NCBI GenBank assembly: GCA_026075535.2
Contig: AP026542.1
Coordinates: 2,976,001 to 3,040,000 of the forward strand
Reading direction: 5' to 3'
From: Tricholoma matsutake
Lineage: Eukaryota; Basidiomycota; Agaricomycetes; Agaricales; Tricholomataceae
Length of the DNA: 64,000 nt
The translations under genes were made by a program, and so were the position numbers. The notes under the pieces are model-generated. The model searched no databases, was not told the DNA's origin, and worked only from the letters and a program-made list of their open reading frames with translations. This document shows positions 33,059-44,728 of this stretch, one piece after another (the first letter of the stretch is position 1; each line of letters begins with the position of its first letter).

Positions 33059-34110
33059 ATCGTACGCCCTCACTGCCTGTCCATAACCACTTTGAAGTCT
33101 TGTCAGTTGAATCCCTGGAGAATGAATCCATTTCTGTGACTGTTCCCCTCTCTGACCCTTTGAAGTTGGCTGAAGATGTACCTGCTCTCCCCATCTCTCC
33201 TTCTGCTCCATGCCCCAAAATTAAATCATGGGAGCATAAACTACCGCGCAAGTATATTGTTGCATCCACTCCCTCTGCACATTCCTTGAACCTAGCAATC
33301 GAACTGCAGATGACTGACACTGGGCAGATACTCGGTGTCTCTGCACTCCTGGACTCTGGTGTGACCAGTCTCTTCATCGATGCCCATCTTGCACAACAAC
33401 ATCGCCTAAATACTCACTCACTCTTGCGTCCGATACCTGTGTATAATGTGGATGGATCCCCAAATGAAGCTGGTGCCATCCGAGAGGTTGTAGACCTGGT
33501 CCTCCATTACAAAGATCATAGTGAGCATGCCCTTTTTGCTGTCACTCAATTAGGAAAGCAAAAGGTGATTTTGGGCTATCCATGGCTTCGAGACCATAAC
33601 CCAGAGGTTGACTGGCGTACTGGGGAGGTTACCATGAGCCGATGTCCATCCCGCTGTTGGACTTGTTTCACAGAAGCCAGGCAAGAATGTCATGGACAGA
33701 AGGCCACGATACGATGTACTCAGAAGTGTCGTGCTGGACCCCTGCCTATACCTGAAGTGGAGTTGGAAGGGGTTCCTGATCTGATGCCGGACTCAGATGA
33801 TGATGATGAGGACCCAGAGGAAGTGGAGGTGGGTGATCGGATCTTCTACACTGCGATTCACTCATCGCATGAGGTGTGTGCGACATCGAACATATCCCAA
33901 CGCCTCGCCGAGGCCTTCCACAAAAACAATGCTGCTAAATCCTATACTAATTCCTTACTCCCTCATCTCCATGAGTTTGAAGACGTGTTCTCCAAGGAGT
34001 CGTTTGACTCTCTTCCTGCGTGCAAGCCATGGGATCACGCGATCGAACTCACCCCCGGTGCAACCCCTTCATCCTACAAGGTCTATCCTCTCTCTCCTGA
34101 AGAACAATGA
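33055..34110 (+). pseudogene. Gypsy-2 aspartic protease and linker
   Basis: ATG at 33055 (MNRTPSLPVHNHFEVLS). The protease signature is ALLDSGVTSLFID; Gypsy-4 has DSGAT at the same place, and the Ala-to-Val change is a CpG transition in the active-site triad. Then ILGYPWLRDHNPEVDWRTGEV and a Cys-rich stretch, an acidic run (PDSDDDDEDPEEVE), and the entry to reverse transcriptase (KPWDHAIEL, KVYPLSPEEQ). TGA at 34108 is CGA in Gypsy-4. Confidence 0.88.
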
Positions 34111-35496
34111 CAGCTTGACCAGTACATCGACAAGCACCTGGCCTCTGGACATATCTGACCATCAAAGTCACCCATGGCCTCCCCCTTTTTCTTTGTCAAG
34201 AAGAAGGACGGCTCACTTCGACCAGTTCAAGACTACAGAAGGCTCAACAACATCATGGTCAAAAATCGCTACCCACTACCCCTCATCTCTGAACTCATGA
34301 ACCAGCTCTGTGGAGCCCGATACTTCACCAAGCTTGATGTCCATTGGGGCTACAATAATGTGAGGATAAAGGAGGGAGATGAGTGGAAGGCAGCCTTTTG
34401 TACCAACCGTGGTCTTTTTGAACTGCTTGTCATGTTCTTTGGCCTTACTAATAGCCCTGCCACCTTTCAGACCATGATGAACGACATCTTCCACAACCTC
34501 ATTCTTGAAGGTGTTGTCTGCATCTATCTCAATGACATCCTCATCTTCACTCACACGGTTGAAGAGCACCATCGCATCACACACCTCATCCTAGAACGGC
34601 TTCGACAGTACAAACTCTACCTTTGTCAGGACAAATGCGAGTTTGAGAAGATCAAGATCGAGTACCTTGGCCTGATTATCTTGGAGGGTCAAGTGGAGAT
34701 GGATCCTATCAAGGTGAATGGGGTCACAGCTTGGCCGATGCCCACGAACAAGAAAGAGGTGCAGTCTTTCCTGGGCTTCATCAATTTCTATCGGCATTTT
34801 ATCAAGGATTTCTCACATCATGCACAACCACTGTTCGACCTGACAGGAAAGGAGGTGTGGAGGTGGGATAATGCACAACAGGAGGCATTCGAAAGGCTTA
34901 AGGAGATGGTCACTTCCGCTCCCATCCTTACCTTTGCTGATGATTCATGTCCTTTTTGTGTAGAAGCTGACAGTTCTGACTTTGCGATGGGCGCTGTGTT
35001 GTCTCAGCAGTCTCCGGAGGACCAGAAGTGGCATCCTGTTGCGTTCTACTCCAAAAGCCTTAGTGCTGTAGAGCGAAACTACGAGATCCATGACAAGGAG
35101 ATGTTGGCAATAATGCATGCACTTGAGGAGTGGCGACACTTCCTCGAGGGCGCCCAACACAAGGTGGAAATTTGGATGCATCACAAGAATCTCGAGTACT
35201 TCATGACAGCCAAGAAATTGAACGGTCGTCAAGCTCGTTGGTCCCTGTATCTATCTAGATTCGACTTCTCCTTGCACCACCGTCTGGGTCGCAGCATGGG
35301 GAAGACCGATGCCCTATCCCGACGTGCAGACCATGGGGATGGCAGTGGTGACAACCAAAGCATTGTGCTGTTGCAGCCAGACCTGTTCACCATTCGGGCA
35401 CTGGAAGGCATCGCACCCCAGGGTGAGGAGCGGGACATCCTACATGACATTCATCGTGCAAACCGTAGCAGGTTACATGAGGATGTTGTTGCCTGA
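34111..35496 (+). pseudogene. Gypsy-2 reverse transcriptase and RNase H
   Basis: 34174-35496 encodes [48 protein letters not shown] and then IYLNDILIF (about 34521-34547), where the first catalytic Asp of the Y-x-D-D box is Asn. The same Asn is in Gypsy-4. RNase H follows: VEADSSDFAMGAVLS, VERNYEIHDKEML, then a linker KTDALSRRADHGDG. A TGA before PSKSP (34156) and at 35494 (VVA, CGA in Gypsy-4) interrupt the frame. Confidence 0.9.
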
Positions 35497-36873
35497 GCTG
35501 TTAAGGAACTGAGGAAGGGATCCACCCTTTCCTTGCATGCGGCAGAGTGGGCTGAAAAAGAGGACTTGTTGTATTTCAGGGACCACATCTACGTTCCCAA
35601 TGACCCAGACCTTCGCCGGCGCATCATATCCCAACACCATGACTCACAGATTGCTAGTCATCCTGGACACTGGAAGACCTTGGAGCTCACCTCACGGAAT
35701 TATTGGTGGCCACAAATGTCACGCCTCATTGGTCAGTATTGTGGCACTTGTGACCTTTGCTTATGCACCAAGGTTCCTCGTCGCAAACCCATTGGTGAGC
35801 TACACCCTCTTCCTGTTCCAGAGAGTCATTGGGATGTTGTCAGCATTGACTTTGTGGTGGAGTTACCAGAGTCGAATGGGTTTGATGCAGTGATGTGCAC
35901 AGTTGATTCAGTGGGAAAACGTGCTCACTTCATTCCCACTCACACCACTGTCAGTGCCCTGGGCACCGCCCGACTCTACCTCCACCATGTGTGGAAATTA
36001 CATGGACTTCCTGGTGCTTTCCTCTCTGATCGTGGCCCTCAGTTCATGGCAGAGTTCACTTGTGAGCTGTACCGACTCCTGGGGATCAAACTCCTTGCTT
36101 TGACCGCTTATCACCCACAAACTGACGGCCAGACTGAGCAAGTCAACCAGGAACTGGAGCAGTACATCCGTATCTTTGTCAATGAATGCCAGGACGATTG
36201 GGACGATCTTCTCCCATTGGCTGAGTTTGGATACAACAACCATGTCCATGCCTCCACTCAACAGACCCCTTTCCTCTTAGACACTGGACAACATCCATGC
36301 ATGGGATTTGAACCTTGCCAAACTCCCTCACACATTGAGACAGTGAATGAGTTCACAGAACACATGCGGGATAGCTTAGAGGAGGCAAGGGCAGCCTTAG
36401 CAAAGGCAAAGGATGACATGGCGCACTTTTACAACCAACACCATTCTCCGACCCCTCAGTACAAGGTTGGTGATCGAGTTTATCTTGACTCCAGTGACAT
36501 CTCCACTACATGTCCATCCAAGAAACTTGCTCATCGCTTCCTGGGACCTTTCCCCATCGTCAAGTGTGTTGGAATGCATGCCTATCATCTATGCCTCCCA
36601 GCCTCCATGTCCAGACTCCACCCAGTCTTACATGTCATCAAACTGCTTCCAGCTCCCCCAGATCCATTCCTGGGACGCTATTCACACCCACCACCACCGC
36701 CTACAGTGATTGAGGGAGAACCCCAATACAAAGTTGAGTCAATCTTGGACAGCCATTTGTGTCGAGGAAAACTCCAGTATTTGGTGCATTGGAAGGGTTA
36801 TGGGTATGAGGAGAACTCATGGGTCGAAGAGTCTGATGTGAATGCCCCTCGGTTAATCAAGGAATTCCACTGA
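35497..36873 (+). pseudogene. Gypsy-2 integrase with chromodomain
   Basis: Open from 35533 to 36873 (446 aa). HHDSQIASHPG and CGTCDLC form the zinc-binding part; the catalytic triad is in SIDFVVELPE, LSDRGPQF and QVNQELEQY. Then LAHRFLGPFPIVK, LHPVLHVIKLLP, and the chromodomain YKVESILDS, KLQYLVHWKGY, NSWVEESD. Ends at a TGA (36871) that is CGA in Gypsy-4, so the original protein was longer by some residues (Q/R-HTAA). Confidence 0.9.
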
Positions 36874-36968
36874 CAGCACACTGCTGCACTGCGTTGCATT
36901 CAAGTCATGGACTTTGGTCGTATGTGATTTCAAATGCATTGGGGCAATGCATCTTAGAGAAGGGGTGA

Positions 36969-37394
36969 TGTAAGGGGACTAGGGGGGTGCCCTGTGTGTT
37001 TCTCCTATTTTTTACATTTGTTCTATATTTTTCCTCACTTCATTTCCTTCTATTCTTCATTTTCTATGATTTTTCCGGATTTTATTACTAACTTTCCCTT
37101 TCTATCATGTTTGTACATGTTGACACTTTTATATTTAGAGGCAGAGCACCCCTTCCGACACCTACCCCTTGGTATGATGTCATTCGGCGGCCTTGATCTG
37201 CCTATCTCTGCCTTTTCTATTTTTAGGTTATTATTTGATTTTTGTCATCTTCACATATACTGGGCATCGGCAAAGGGATCCTTAGAGTTTTCTCTTCAGA
37301 TTTCCCTTTGCTAGGTGTGTCCCCAATCCCTGTACTATGTAGTATAATTTTAACTTTGGATTTCCCTTTGCTAGAGGCTTAGGTTGCCCTTATA
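36969..37394 (+). repeat. Gypsy-2 3' LTR
   Basis: 426 bp, preceded by the purine-rich GAGAAGGGGTGA (36957-36968), the polypurine tract. Confidence 0.9.
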
Positions 37395-37458
37395 CTAAGT
37401 TCCTTACATGTTTCTGTGCCCATGAGTCTCGAGTGTTGGAAGCTCTGGCTTCCTTCCA
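37395..37458 (+). repeat. LTR-like unit C, right part
   Basis: Continues unit C after the Gypsy-2 insertion, beginning with the duplicated CTAAG and ending GGAAGCTCTGGCTTCCTTCCA. Confidence 0.65.
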
Positions 37459-37504
37459 CTTTTTTTTTTGTATGGAACTTGGTATTTTTTGGAGTATGAG
37501 AGAG

Positions 37505-37688
37505 TGTAAGAGTGCCTCTTACATCATCACTACATTATCACATGCAACTCTGTTATCACATGTTATTCCAGTAGTATATAGTCTACACTTTGAGTACTTG
37601 TACTGTATTCTAGAATCCCCCCTCGAAATATATTAAGTTCCTTATAGTTCTCAGTCCCCTTAGTGTTGGAACCTCTGGCTTCCTTCCA
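37505..37688 (+). repeat. LTR-like unit D
   Basis: 184 bp, about 46 bp after unit C. The spacer ends in GGAGTATGAGAGAG, the same purine run that precedes unit B. Confidence 0.6.
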
Positions 37689-37793
37689 GCTTGTTGATGA
37701 GGAGGGTTCTTTAGGTGTAGCCTACTTCCAGGGGATTGTGTTTGGGCGCCTTTTAAAAAAGGAATAAATTCTTAATCCAAAAAAAAAAAAAAA
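37689..37793 (+). mobile_element. LINE-like 3' end with poly(A)
   Basis: A short tail ending GGAATAAATTCTTAATCC followed by about 14 A. This resembles the 3' ends of LINE elements I know from basidiomycetes. No coding sequence remains and no target duplication could be assigned, so it would be a heavily 5'-truncated copy. Confidence 0.4.
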
Positions 37794-40700
37794 TTGGATT
37801 GTGACTATCTTGTCACATCACCTAATCTGATCTCTAGATGGAAAGTAGTTAAGTATCAGTAGACTCAGGCTATTACATCCTTTTCATACATAAAATGTAC
37901 TGTAGTGACTGTTTATAGCTGTTACATGTGGGGCTGTCATTACAGGTCCACCTGATATATAATGAATGCACGTGAGGTTGAGATCTGGTGCGTGGCTCCC
38001 ATGGCAGCCCTGCTCATTGGACACATTCCCACTCATGCTGCAATAAATCCTTTTTTATCCAGGGTTCTTCTGTATATCAATTGAACCAATGGATGTTCCT
38101 GGATACAATTGGGAACTGATGGGGTTTTGTTGCACACCAGGCCTGTATTATGTATAGCAGTGATTTGACAGTTCCTGATGTTCTGTCTTCTGTCAATCAT
38201 GTCATACTCTCATGTTTTCCATAGAATATGTTTCTGTTTTTATGGAAATATATTCTTCTTTTCCTTTTCTGTATGTAATGTTTGAGTCAATTTCAAGTGG
38301 ATGGTGAACCCCTTACCAGTAAGAAGATGGCGCTTTGCTAAGTCAAGGTGGCCTTGACTCGGTGAAGTGCCATCTTCTATGGATGGAAAGCACACTTTAT
38401 TCTTATTACTTACAGATTATATGATAGCAGACAGAAGCTCGCCATCATGATCCAGTTCATTGGCAACTTGGGGCTTGTTCACCCTTCTGTCATAGTGGAT
38501 ATGCACATGGTATTTCAGCTTAACTTGATCATATTTCAGCGCCTTCAATATGTGCATGTCACCTTGCTGCATCCAATTATTCTTGGGTTAATTTGTGATT
38601 TGGGTATGTTTATCTGTTTGTTTACAATCTGTCAGTACAGTACTGGTACCAACTGGTACTCATGCTTACCAGCTCAGAGTCTGACTGATCTCAGAAAGGT
38701 TCAGATTTTTTGAGACAACAGTGTGATATCCTGATGGGTGGTGTTGGACATGATAGTAGCAAGTAGGGGACATCAAATGAGAAGAAAATGATACCTTAAC
38801 ACCTGCAAGATTGAAAAATTTTGAGTCAACTTGTATATATGTGAGAGTGGATGCAAGTGGCTGTCATAGTAACTTTAGCACAACTTTTACCATTTCAATG
38901 GCTTCGTCTTTTTACTCATTTTTCAATCTCCTGATGAGATTAAACAACTCATATAGTCTACTATGATAATATATCATATACTGACACCTTTTGGGTCCTT
39001 GGATGACCATGTTGGAGTACACTGGTGCTTCCATCATCGTTGATTCCATTGCTGAGGCATGGGAAATTGTGGCAGTACACCCTTTCCAACGTCCAACTCG
39101 TCATTTTCTTGTACCACCATTAACGATGATCATTCAAATCTTCTAAGATGAGTATGCCATGCACCAGTTTTCATTTCTATCAAATAATCACTACCTATCC
39201 TCCAGCCTCAACATAGCACAACAAGAGTGATGAATGGGAGCGCCATTTGGTAACCAGTGATGCAATGACCACCAACAGCCGGCTCTTGCATTTGAGGAAA
39301 CTGAAATAAGCAGTGGAATGGCACCATGGAAAGCAGGCAGGTTTGGGTTAGGTGATACAGGTGCTGGACAAGGGCCACATCAGTCAATAACCAGTTTCCA
39401 AGTGAGTATCCTATATCAATATACTTTGAGCTCATACCCCTGCATAGAGATCGAGACAGTGCACACCCCTCCCTCAATTCTCTCCCTGACCCCTTCAAGC
39501 TTGTCATCATCCCATTTCATCAGAATACATGGCAGCAGATGACGGGACTCTACCCAGGACAACAGTGAGACAATGGGAACAACCAATACCCAGGATGAAG
39601 GGCTGGCACCCAGCATGACAGAGACTTCAACTTTGGATGGGGACAAGGCAGGCACTACCCAGAACAACCAGGACAACAGAGCAGGCAATACCTGGTACCA
39701 CCAACATCACAATACTTGTGGTGATACCAGGATGACACCTAAGATGATGGGAACCATGCAGACCAGAGGTTGGAGCAACACCTCAAATGATGGAGACAAC
39801 ACAGCCAATACCCAGAACAGGGAGGTCTTGGGATGAGTGACAGAAGAGAGGGTACATGAGGATGCAAGCCAGTTGAGGGTGAGGAGTGAATTTGGTGGTG
39901 CAAACCCCTCCACACTAGTTATTTTGGATAATCTAGCTGTCTCTGGGTAGATTACCACAATATATCGTCTATTAGAAAAACAGAAAGAAAAAAAACATAT
40001 GTCTATCAATTGGGTGGGATCAAACATACTGATGGAATCCATCATGAAGCGAAGACTTCCAAAACATTGAGGGCCTGTCAAATCAAAAATAGGAGGAATA
40101 GAAGTCCACCAATCAAACATCAATTGTATAAGAAGCACATCCTCTAGTGGGAGATCTGAACATGAGATGATGTGCTATAATTATCCTGAGGGCACACACC
40201 CAACTGGCAGAATGATGTCCACCAGCGGATGCTGGACATCATGCATCATGTGAGACATGGACCTGAGGGGATGATAACTACAGTTTGTGTGATACATCAA
40301 TTCATCCTCTAATGGCAGCTGTACATGTAACAGCTATAAACAGTAAGTACAGGTAGTTATATATCATCCTGCCAGGATCTAGTGGTAAACTACATCTGAG
40401 ATCTCCAGATCATGATTAGAATGTTGGCCATTGTTGTTGACATGTATGCCCAGCTAATATTAATGCTGTGCCCTCCATCATCTCCAACAGTGAGCAGACT
40501 GTCCCCCTCATTCTAGGCCCCTTTCCTTCATTCCTTTTGTAGAAACCAACTATTTATGTATATATGGTGATAATACAACATTTCATTCCACTTTTATGGC
40601 TGTAATAAATTATAGGGTGCACCTTTCTCTGGGGGAGGGGTGAGAAGAGCTGCTGTACTCTTATGTGAAGGGTCCTGTCACAAAAGAAACTATATACATG

Positions 40701-42138
40701 ATGTGAGGTTATTCCATATGATACCATAGGAAAAAAAGCAAAATCATAAGGGGGAGGGGGAGAGGGATTCCTTCTGTTCAGCTGCACATGCTCCAGGACC
40801 AAACATGCACTCATTAAATGATGAAGTGGTGTCATGAGAAGTGGGTAATAAAGTATAGAGACAAAGGGAGCAAGGATTAAGTGTCAGATGAGTTGTGAGT
40901 GGTAGTGAGAGAGATAGTAACTCACCTGTTCTCCTGTGCTTTCCTCTGCTGGATGCACATGGTAAAGGGGTATTGGAGTCCCTAGATACACTATACAATG
41001 TTTACATGAACTTCTAAGATGGTTAATAAAGTCAAAAAAGTGAACATAGGCTCAGCAGGGGGAATACTTACTGGGAAATATCCATGGTCCCAAAATGTTC
41101 ACTTTCTTTGATTCCTGGGCCTATTGCTCAGTGGGAATAAAGATATGTACATATCATGGCAGGGGAGAGGCTCCAGCCTATCAGGGCATGGGTCTCCCAT
41201 CAACAAAGGTGAATTTGACTCACCATGTCTTCCCTGTCATCCATATCATTAAATGCTTATATTGTTAAGTTCTGAGCTGAATGAAGGAAGTTGTTGGATT
41301 TCCGGTCATACCTGGGTGGTAGAAGTTGATAAGGGAAGGATCACACAGGAAAGGGAACCTGATGGCATTCTGGGGCAAGGTTCACTTGATGTGCCATACC
41401 AAGTGTGGGGGACAGAAAGGACTTGGCTTCAACTTATAAGAAGTTGTGCCCTTCTCCTCATCAAGTGTCCTAATTTCAAGACAAGGGTAAGGAGGATGAT
41501 CAGAGGTCCAGAGGTTTTCTGGAGAGGATGAGCTAAAGTTCAAGATAGACTTAGGAGAATATTTGGAGTGTAACTGCATTAATTAAGTGGGTGACTTTGT
41601 TGATTTACAAACTGCTAATACAAGATGAAAGTAGCTAGCTTAAATACTAAAGGCCAGAGGTGATCAGAGTTTCTGAGGCTGTGATAATTTGCAAACTGGC
41701 CTCTGAGGCAAATATCCTGAAACTGTTTCATCAAATTGGAAATGAGAGAATTTCATCTCTAGGCAGTGCTGCTGATAGGAGGTGGGCTGTGATGCAAGGC
41801 AGCTGGGAAAGGTGGCAGAAAACAATCAGAATTCTGGTCAGGGAAATTGGTCCTGACATATATCTAGAGCATATTGAGGTCTGTTCTCTCTATGAAACAG
41901 CTTAGATATAATCTGTATGGTCAAAGCCTAGTCCAGGAAGGTAGGTTTATCAGATACTCACCTATTTCTTTATTACTGAATTCTAGCAGTTCCATCCTAT
42001 TAATAGATGGCATACACAAATTAAATGGGGTACTTTGAGCCATATTCAAGACATGTGGTAGGTTGAGATGTAGTGAGGTAGGTACAGTCACTCATCAAAG
42101 GCCTGTAGGCCAGAACTTGTCACTTTCCATTGATAGAG
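37794..42138. other. 4.3 kb without a recognisable gene
   Basis: A/T-rich sequence with scattered short frames (38447-38713, 39573-39836, 41253-41531, 41660-41905), none with a family motif or a supported exon structure. A long hairpin is at 38322-38378 and degenerate CAATACCCAG-type repeats near 39570-39830. Probably old repeat remains. Confidence 0.4.
38322..38378. repeat. 57-nt hairpin
   Basis: Outer arms AGAAGATGGCGCTT and AAGTGCCATCTTCT (one G-T mismatch) and inner arms AGTCAAGG and CCTTGACT, separated by a symmetric 5x5 internal loop and a two-base apex. The structure is near-perfect over 22 pairs. Confidence 0.6.
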
Positions 42139-42582
42139 ATTGGCAGGGGTATACCCTTGAAAACCAAGGGTATTGAAGGGTATTGCACCATTTCAACAAT
42201 AACAGGCCCAATTTAATAGAAAACCTTTTGATATACTGAACAAAAATATAGTTATTAATGTTCTCAAGGTTATTCTAAAAGGATAATACAGACAATCTAT
42301 TCTAAAGGGCGTTACTGCCCAAGGGTATGAGGGGTATACCCCTGAGGGTATGAAGTAATGAAAACCTCAGAGTAAGTGCAATTGTCCAGTTTTCAAAACC
42401 TCAAATACCAGCATCAAATGCAGGATGGGAATTCTGAAGTATTGGTAAACATACCAACCAGTTCCTGAAAAAATATTGGGTCCAACAACCCATCAGAAGC
42501 ATGAGTTTTACTACATTTTGATGTTTAGGGAAACAAAAAACCTATACCTTTGACCTTATTCAAGGGTATACCCCCTGCCAAT
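42139..42582. mobile_element. Short inverted-repeat element (MITE-like)
   Basis: Left end ATTGGCAGGGGTATACCCTT, right end AAGGGTATACCCCCTGCCAA plus T; internal motif GGGTATACCCCTGAGG at about 42330. No target duplication is clear, and the right end overlaps a gag fragment whose own sequence begins CTGCCAATG. Confidence 0.5.
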
Positions 42583-42815
42583 GCCAGCCAAGCATCGCTT
42601 GCACCATTCCTCATGAACTCCAAAAATCTTGATGCAGCTTCCACATCATCATCACAGCCACAAGCTGCCTCTGTCATAGCAAACAATGTGCATACACCTG
42701 CCCAAAGTCATCCTCTTGCCTCTGTCATAGCAAACAGTGTGCATACAGTTACTCCCAACTGCCCTTCTGCCTCCATTGTAGCAAACAAATCACTTCCCAA
42801 TCCTCTTGTGGCCAT
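42583..42815 (+). pseudogene. Gypsy-3-type gag fragment, inverted
   Basis: Frame reads NASQASLAPFLMNSKNLDAA, STSSSQPQAASVIANNVHTP and VIANKSLPNPLVAIV. The same sequence, on the minus strand, forms the gag start of Gypsy-3 at 55490-55760. Here it is on the plus strand and is joined at about 42820 to the 3' end of the Gypsy-3 pol region, which runs on the minus strand. Confidence 0.75.
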
Positions 42816-42822
42816 TGTGATT

Positions 42823-43201
42823 CATTTCACCTTGCAGTTTTCAAGTTCCTGTTGTGGAAGCCAGAGATTGTTGCCCTTGGAGTATCCTGACCACCATACC
42901 AGGTATTGATATCCTCGGCCTCGTTTCCTCTTGTCAATGATCTTCTCAACATGGTATTCTTTCAGACCATTGCTGTCATCACTGGGCCAGGTTGCTCCAG
43001 TTCACGGGAAGGAAATAGCTCTGCATTGTTCTCTATGTGCCGCTTTAGGAGGGAGGCATGGTACATGGGGAACACGTTAGGGGAGTTCAGCATATGGAGA
43101 GTGTATGAAGACATCTTGGGAAATGCTTTGGTCACAGTGAAGGGACTGTTGTAGCGTGGAAAAAATTTCGCTACCCTGGACTTATCACCAGCTTTGAATT
43201 C
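42823..43201 (-). pseudogene. Gypsy-3 integrase tail and chromodomain
   Basis: Reads SRVAKFFPRYNSPFTVTKAF and LNSPNVFPMYHASLLKRHI, then, in a shifted frame, a chromodomain-like YHVEKIIDKR, YQYLVWWSGYSKGNNLW and LPQQELENCK ending in TGA near 42823. A TGA after NCH (about 43201) replaces Arg. Confidence 0.7.
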
Positions 43202-44328
43202 TCAGTGGCAATTGAGGGTCGCAAGCATTACTTTGTCACCGACAAGGTACGTGTCCTCATTACTGCATGATCTATTTGGGAAGAATGCCTGCATTACTTT
43301 TGCACCAAGCAAGGCATCTTTTGCTTCATTTACATCGTTCTCTATTTGGGAGATTATGCTCTGAGCAGCTATGTCTTCTGGAGCATCTTCTGAAATTGAC
43401 CCTGGCACCAGGGGAGGGATGAGTCATGGGCTGCAATCCATATGAATTTGGAATCCTGAGAATCCTGTTGATGCATTTATTGAATTCATCATGTGGAAGC
43501 GGATGATGGGTAGAGCTCGTGCCCATCCTTTTTGGTTATGCTCGATATGGAAACACACATATTGGTTCAAAGTTTTGTTTGTGCACTCACTTGCACTGTC
43601 AGTCTGAGGGTGGTATGCAGTGGACATTTTCAGATGGACACCAGTTAGAGCATGCAAGGTCTTCCAGAACTTTGACATGAACAACTTGTCATGGTCAGAG
43701 ATGAGCTCAAGTGGTAAGCCATTTTCACAGTACCATTCATTGAAGAGCTCCAGTGCAAGTTTTGGTGCCATGATATCAGTTTGAGTAGGAATCAGATGGA
43801 TGTCAGAACCAAGTCTATCCATTATTGTGAGAATGCAATTGCAATTTTTGTCTTCAGGGAGAGGTCCCACAAAATCTAGACACATGGAGTCACCACGTTT
43901 TTCAGGGATGGGGAGTGGGTGTAATGGTCCTTTTGATTTTGAAGTGCTGCTCTTGTTGCATTGGCAATCAGAGCATGCAGGGACATATGCATTCTCCAGA
44001 TCACAATGTGTATTTGGCCAATAGTAGCAGTAATGGATACTGGCATAAGACTTATCCACACCAAAATGTCCAAGCGAGTCATGTGCAAGCCTGAACAGGT
44101 CCTCATGAAGGTGTTTAAAGTGAGGGATCACCAGGCAGTCTCCCAAGTACCATAGGTTGTTGCTTTTATGAATGCCGGACATGCCGTGAGCTACATTGTC
44201 CAGCTTCTGACAGAATTCATCATGTTTATACCCTTCACGTACATCGTTCAGGAAAGTTTTGTCAGTGCTAATTGTTAGGATTGTGTTACAGGAGTTTGAT
44301 TGCCTCAACCAGCAGTCCCATCAAAAGG
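43202..44328 (-). pseudogene. Gypsy-3 integrase
   Basis: 43424-44308 has HDSLGHFGVDKSY and CSDCQCNK (zinc-binding part) and the triad CLDFVGPLPE, ELISDHDKLF and SASECTNKTLNQY, with AYHPQTD. 43202-43408 is the following segment. TGA between DCSP and LIPPL replaces Arg. The lineage differs clearly from Gypsy-1/2/4. Confidence 0.82.
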
Positions 44329-44728
44329 GAGAGTCAGCTACATCCACATCTTCAAATGGTTCATCAGGTGTGTTGGCAGGCAAATGTGACAACATGTCGG
44401 TGACGGTGTTATCTTCCCCATGGATGTAACATATTGTCATGTCAAATTGGGATAAGTGTTCCATCCACTGGGCCTGTCACCGTGACAAATCTTTTTGTGT
44501 ATCAAAATTCTCTAGAGCGTGATGATCCATATAAATGGTGAAATGGCTTCCTAAAAGGTCAGACTGCCACTTTTTCAGTGCACAGACGATTGCTAACATT
44601 TCTTTCTCATGTACAGGGTAATTTTTTTGAGCATCTTTTAGTTGCATAGAGTCAAACACCACTGGCTGGGCAGATTCCCAAGTCAGACCCCAACTGAGAA
44701 CAGCACCTGTCCGCCAATCACTTGCATC
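44329..44728 (-). pseudogene. Gypsy-3 RNase H
   Basis: Starts inside the codons for CDASDWRTGAVLSWG, directly at the hAT-2 insertion, then AQKNYPVHEKEMLAIV and FTIYMDHHALENF, DNTVTDMLSHLP. TGA stops after LSR (44478) and SPF (about 44323) are Arg replacements. Confidence 0.8.

Larger units (their letters stand above)
25650..37394 (+). mobile_element. Gypsy-2: chromodomain Ty3/Gypsy retrotransposon carrying a Copia insertion
   Basis: LTRs 25650-26074 and 36969-37394 with ends TGTAAGG..CCCTTATA, target duplication CTAAG (25645-25649, 37395-37399). The order gag, protease, reverse transcriptase, RNase H, integrase, chromodomain on the plus strand. Copia-1 (27192-32891) lies in the zinc-knuckle codons. 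Without it the element is about 6.0 kb, like Gypsy-4 of the same family at 49171-55212. Nearly all in-frame stops are TGA at Arg codons. Confidence 0.92.

Noticed and set aside
26075..36873. Stop-codon readthrough as a normal expression strategy
   Set aside because: TGA positions differ between Gypsy-2 and Gypsy-4 and fall at Arg codons in many domains, which fits mutation and not regulated readthrough.
41253..41905. Two plus-strand frames of 92 and 81 aa as host genes
   Set aside because: Embedded in gene-free A/T-rich sequence; no motifs or splice pattern.
42550..42909. Independent 119-aa gene
   Set aside because: It is the inverted Gypsy-3 gag fragment fused by chance to sequence beyond the junction.
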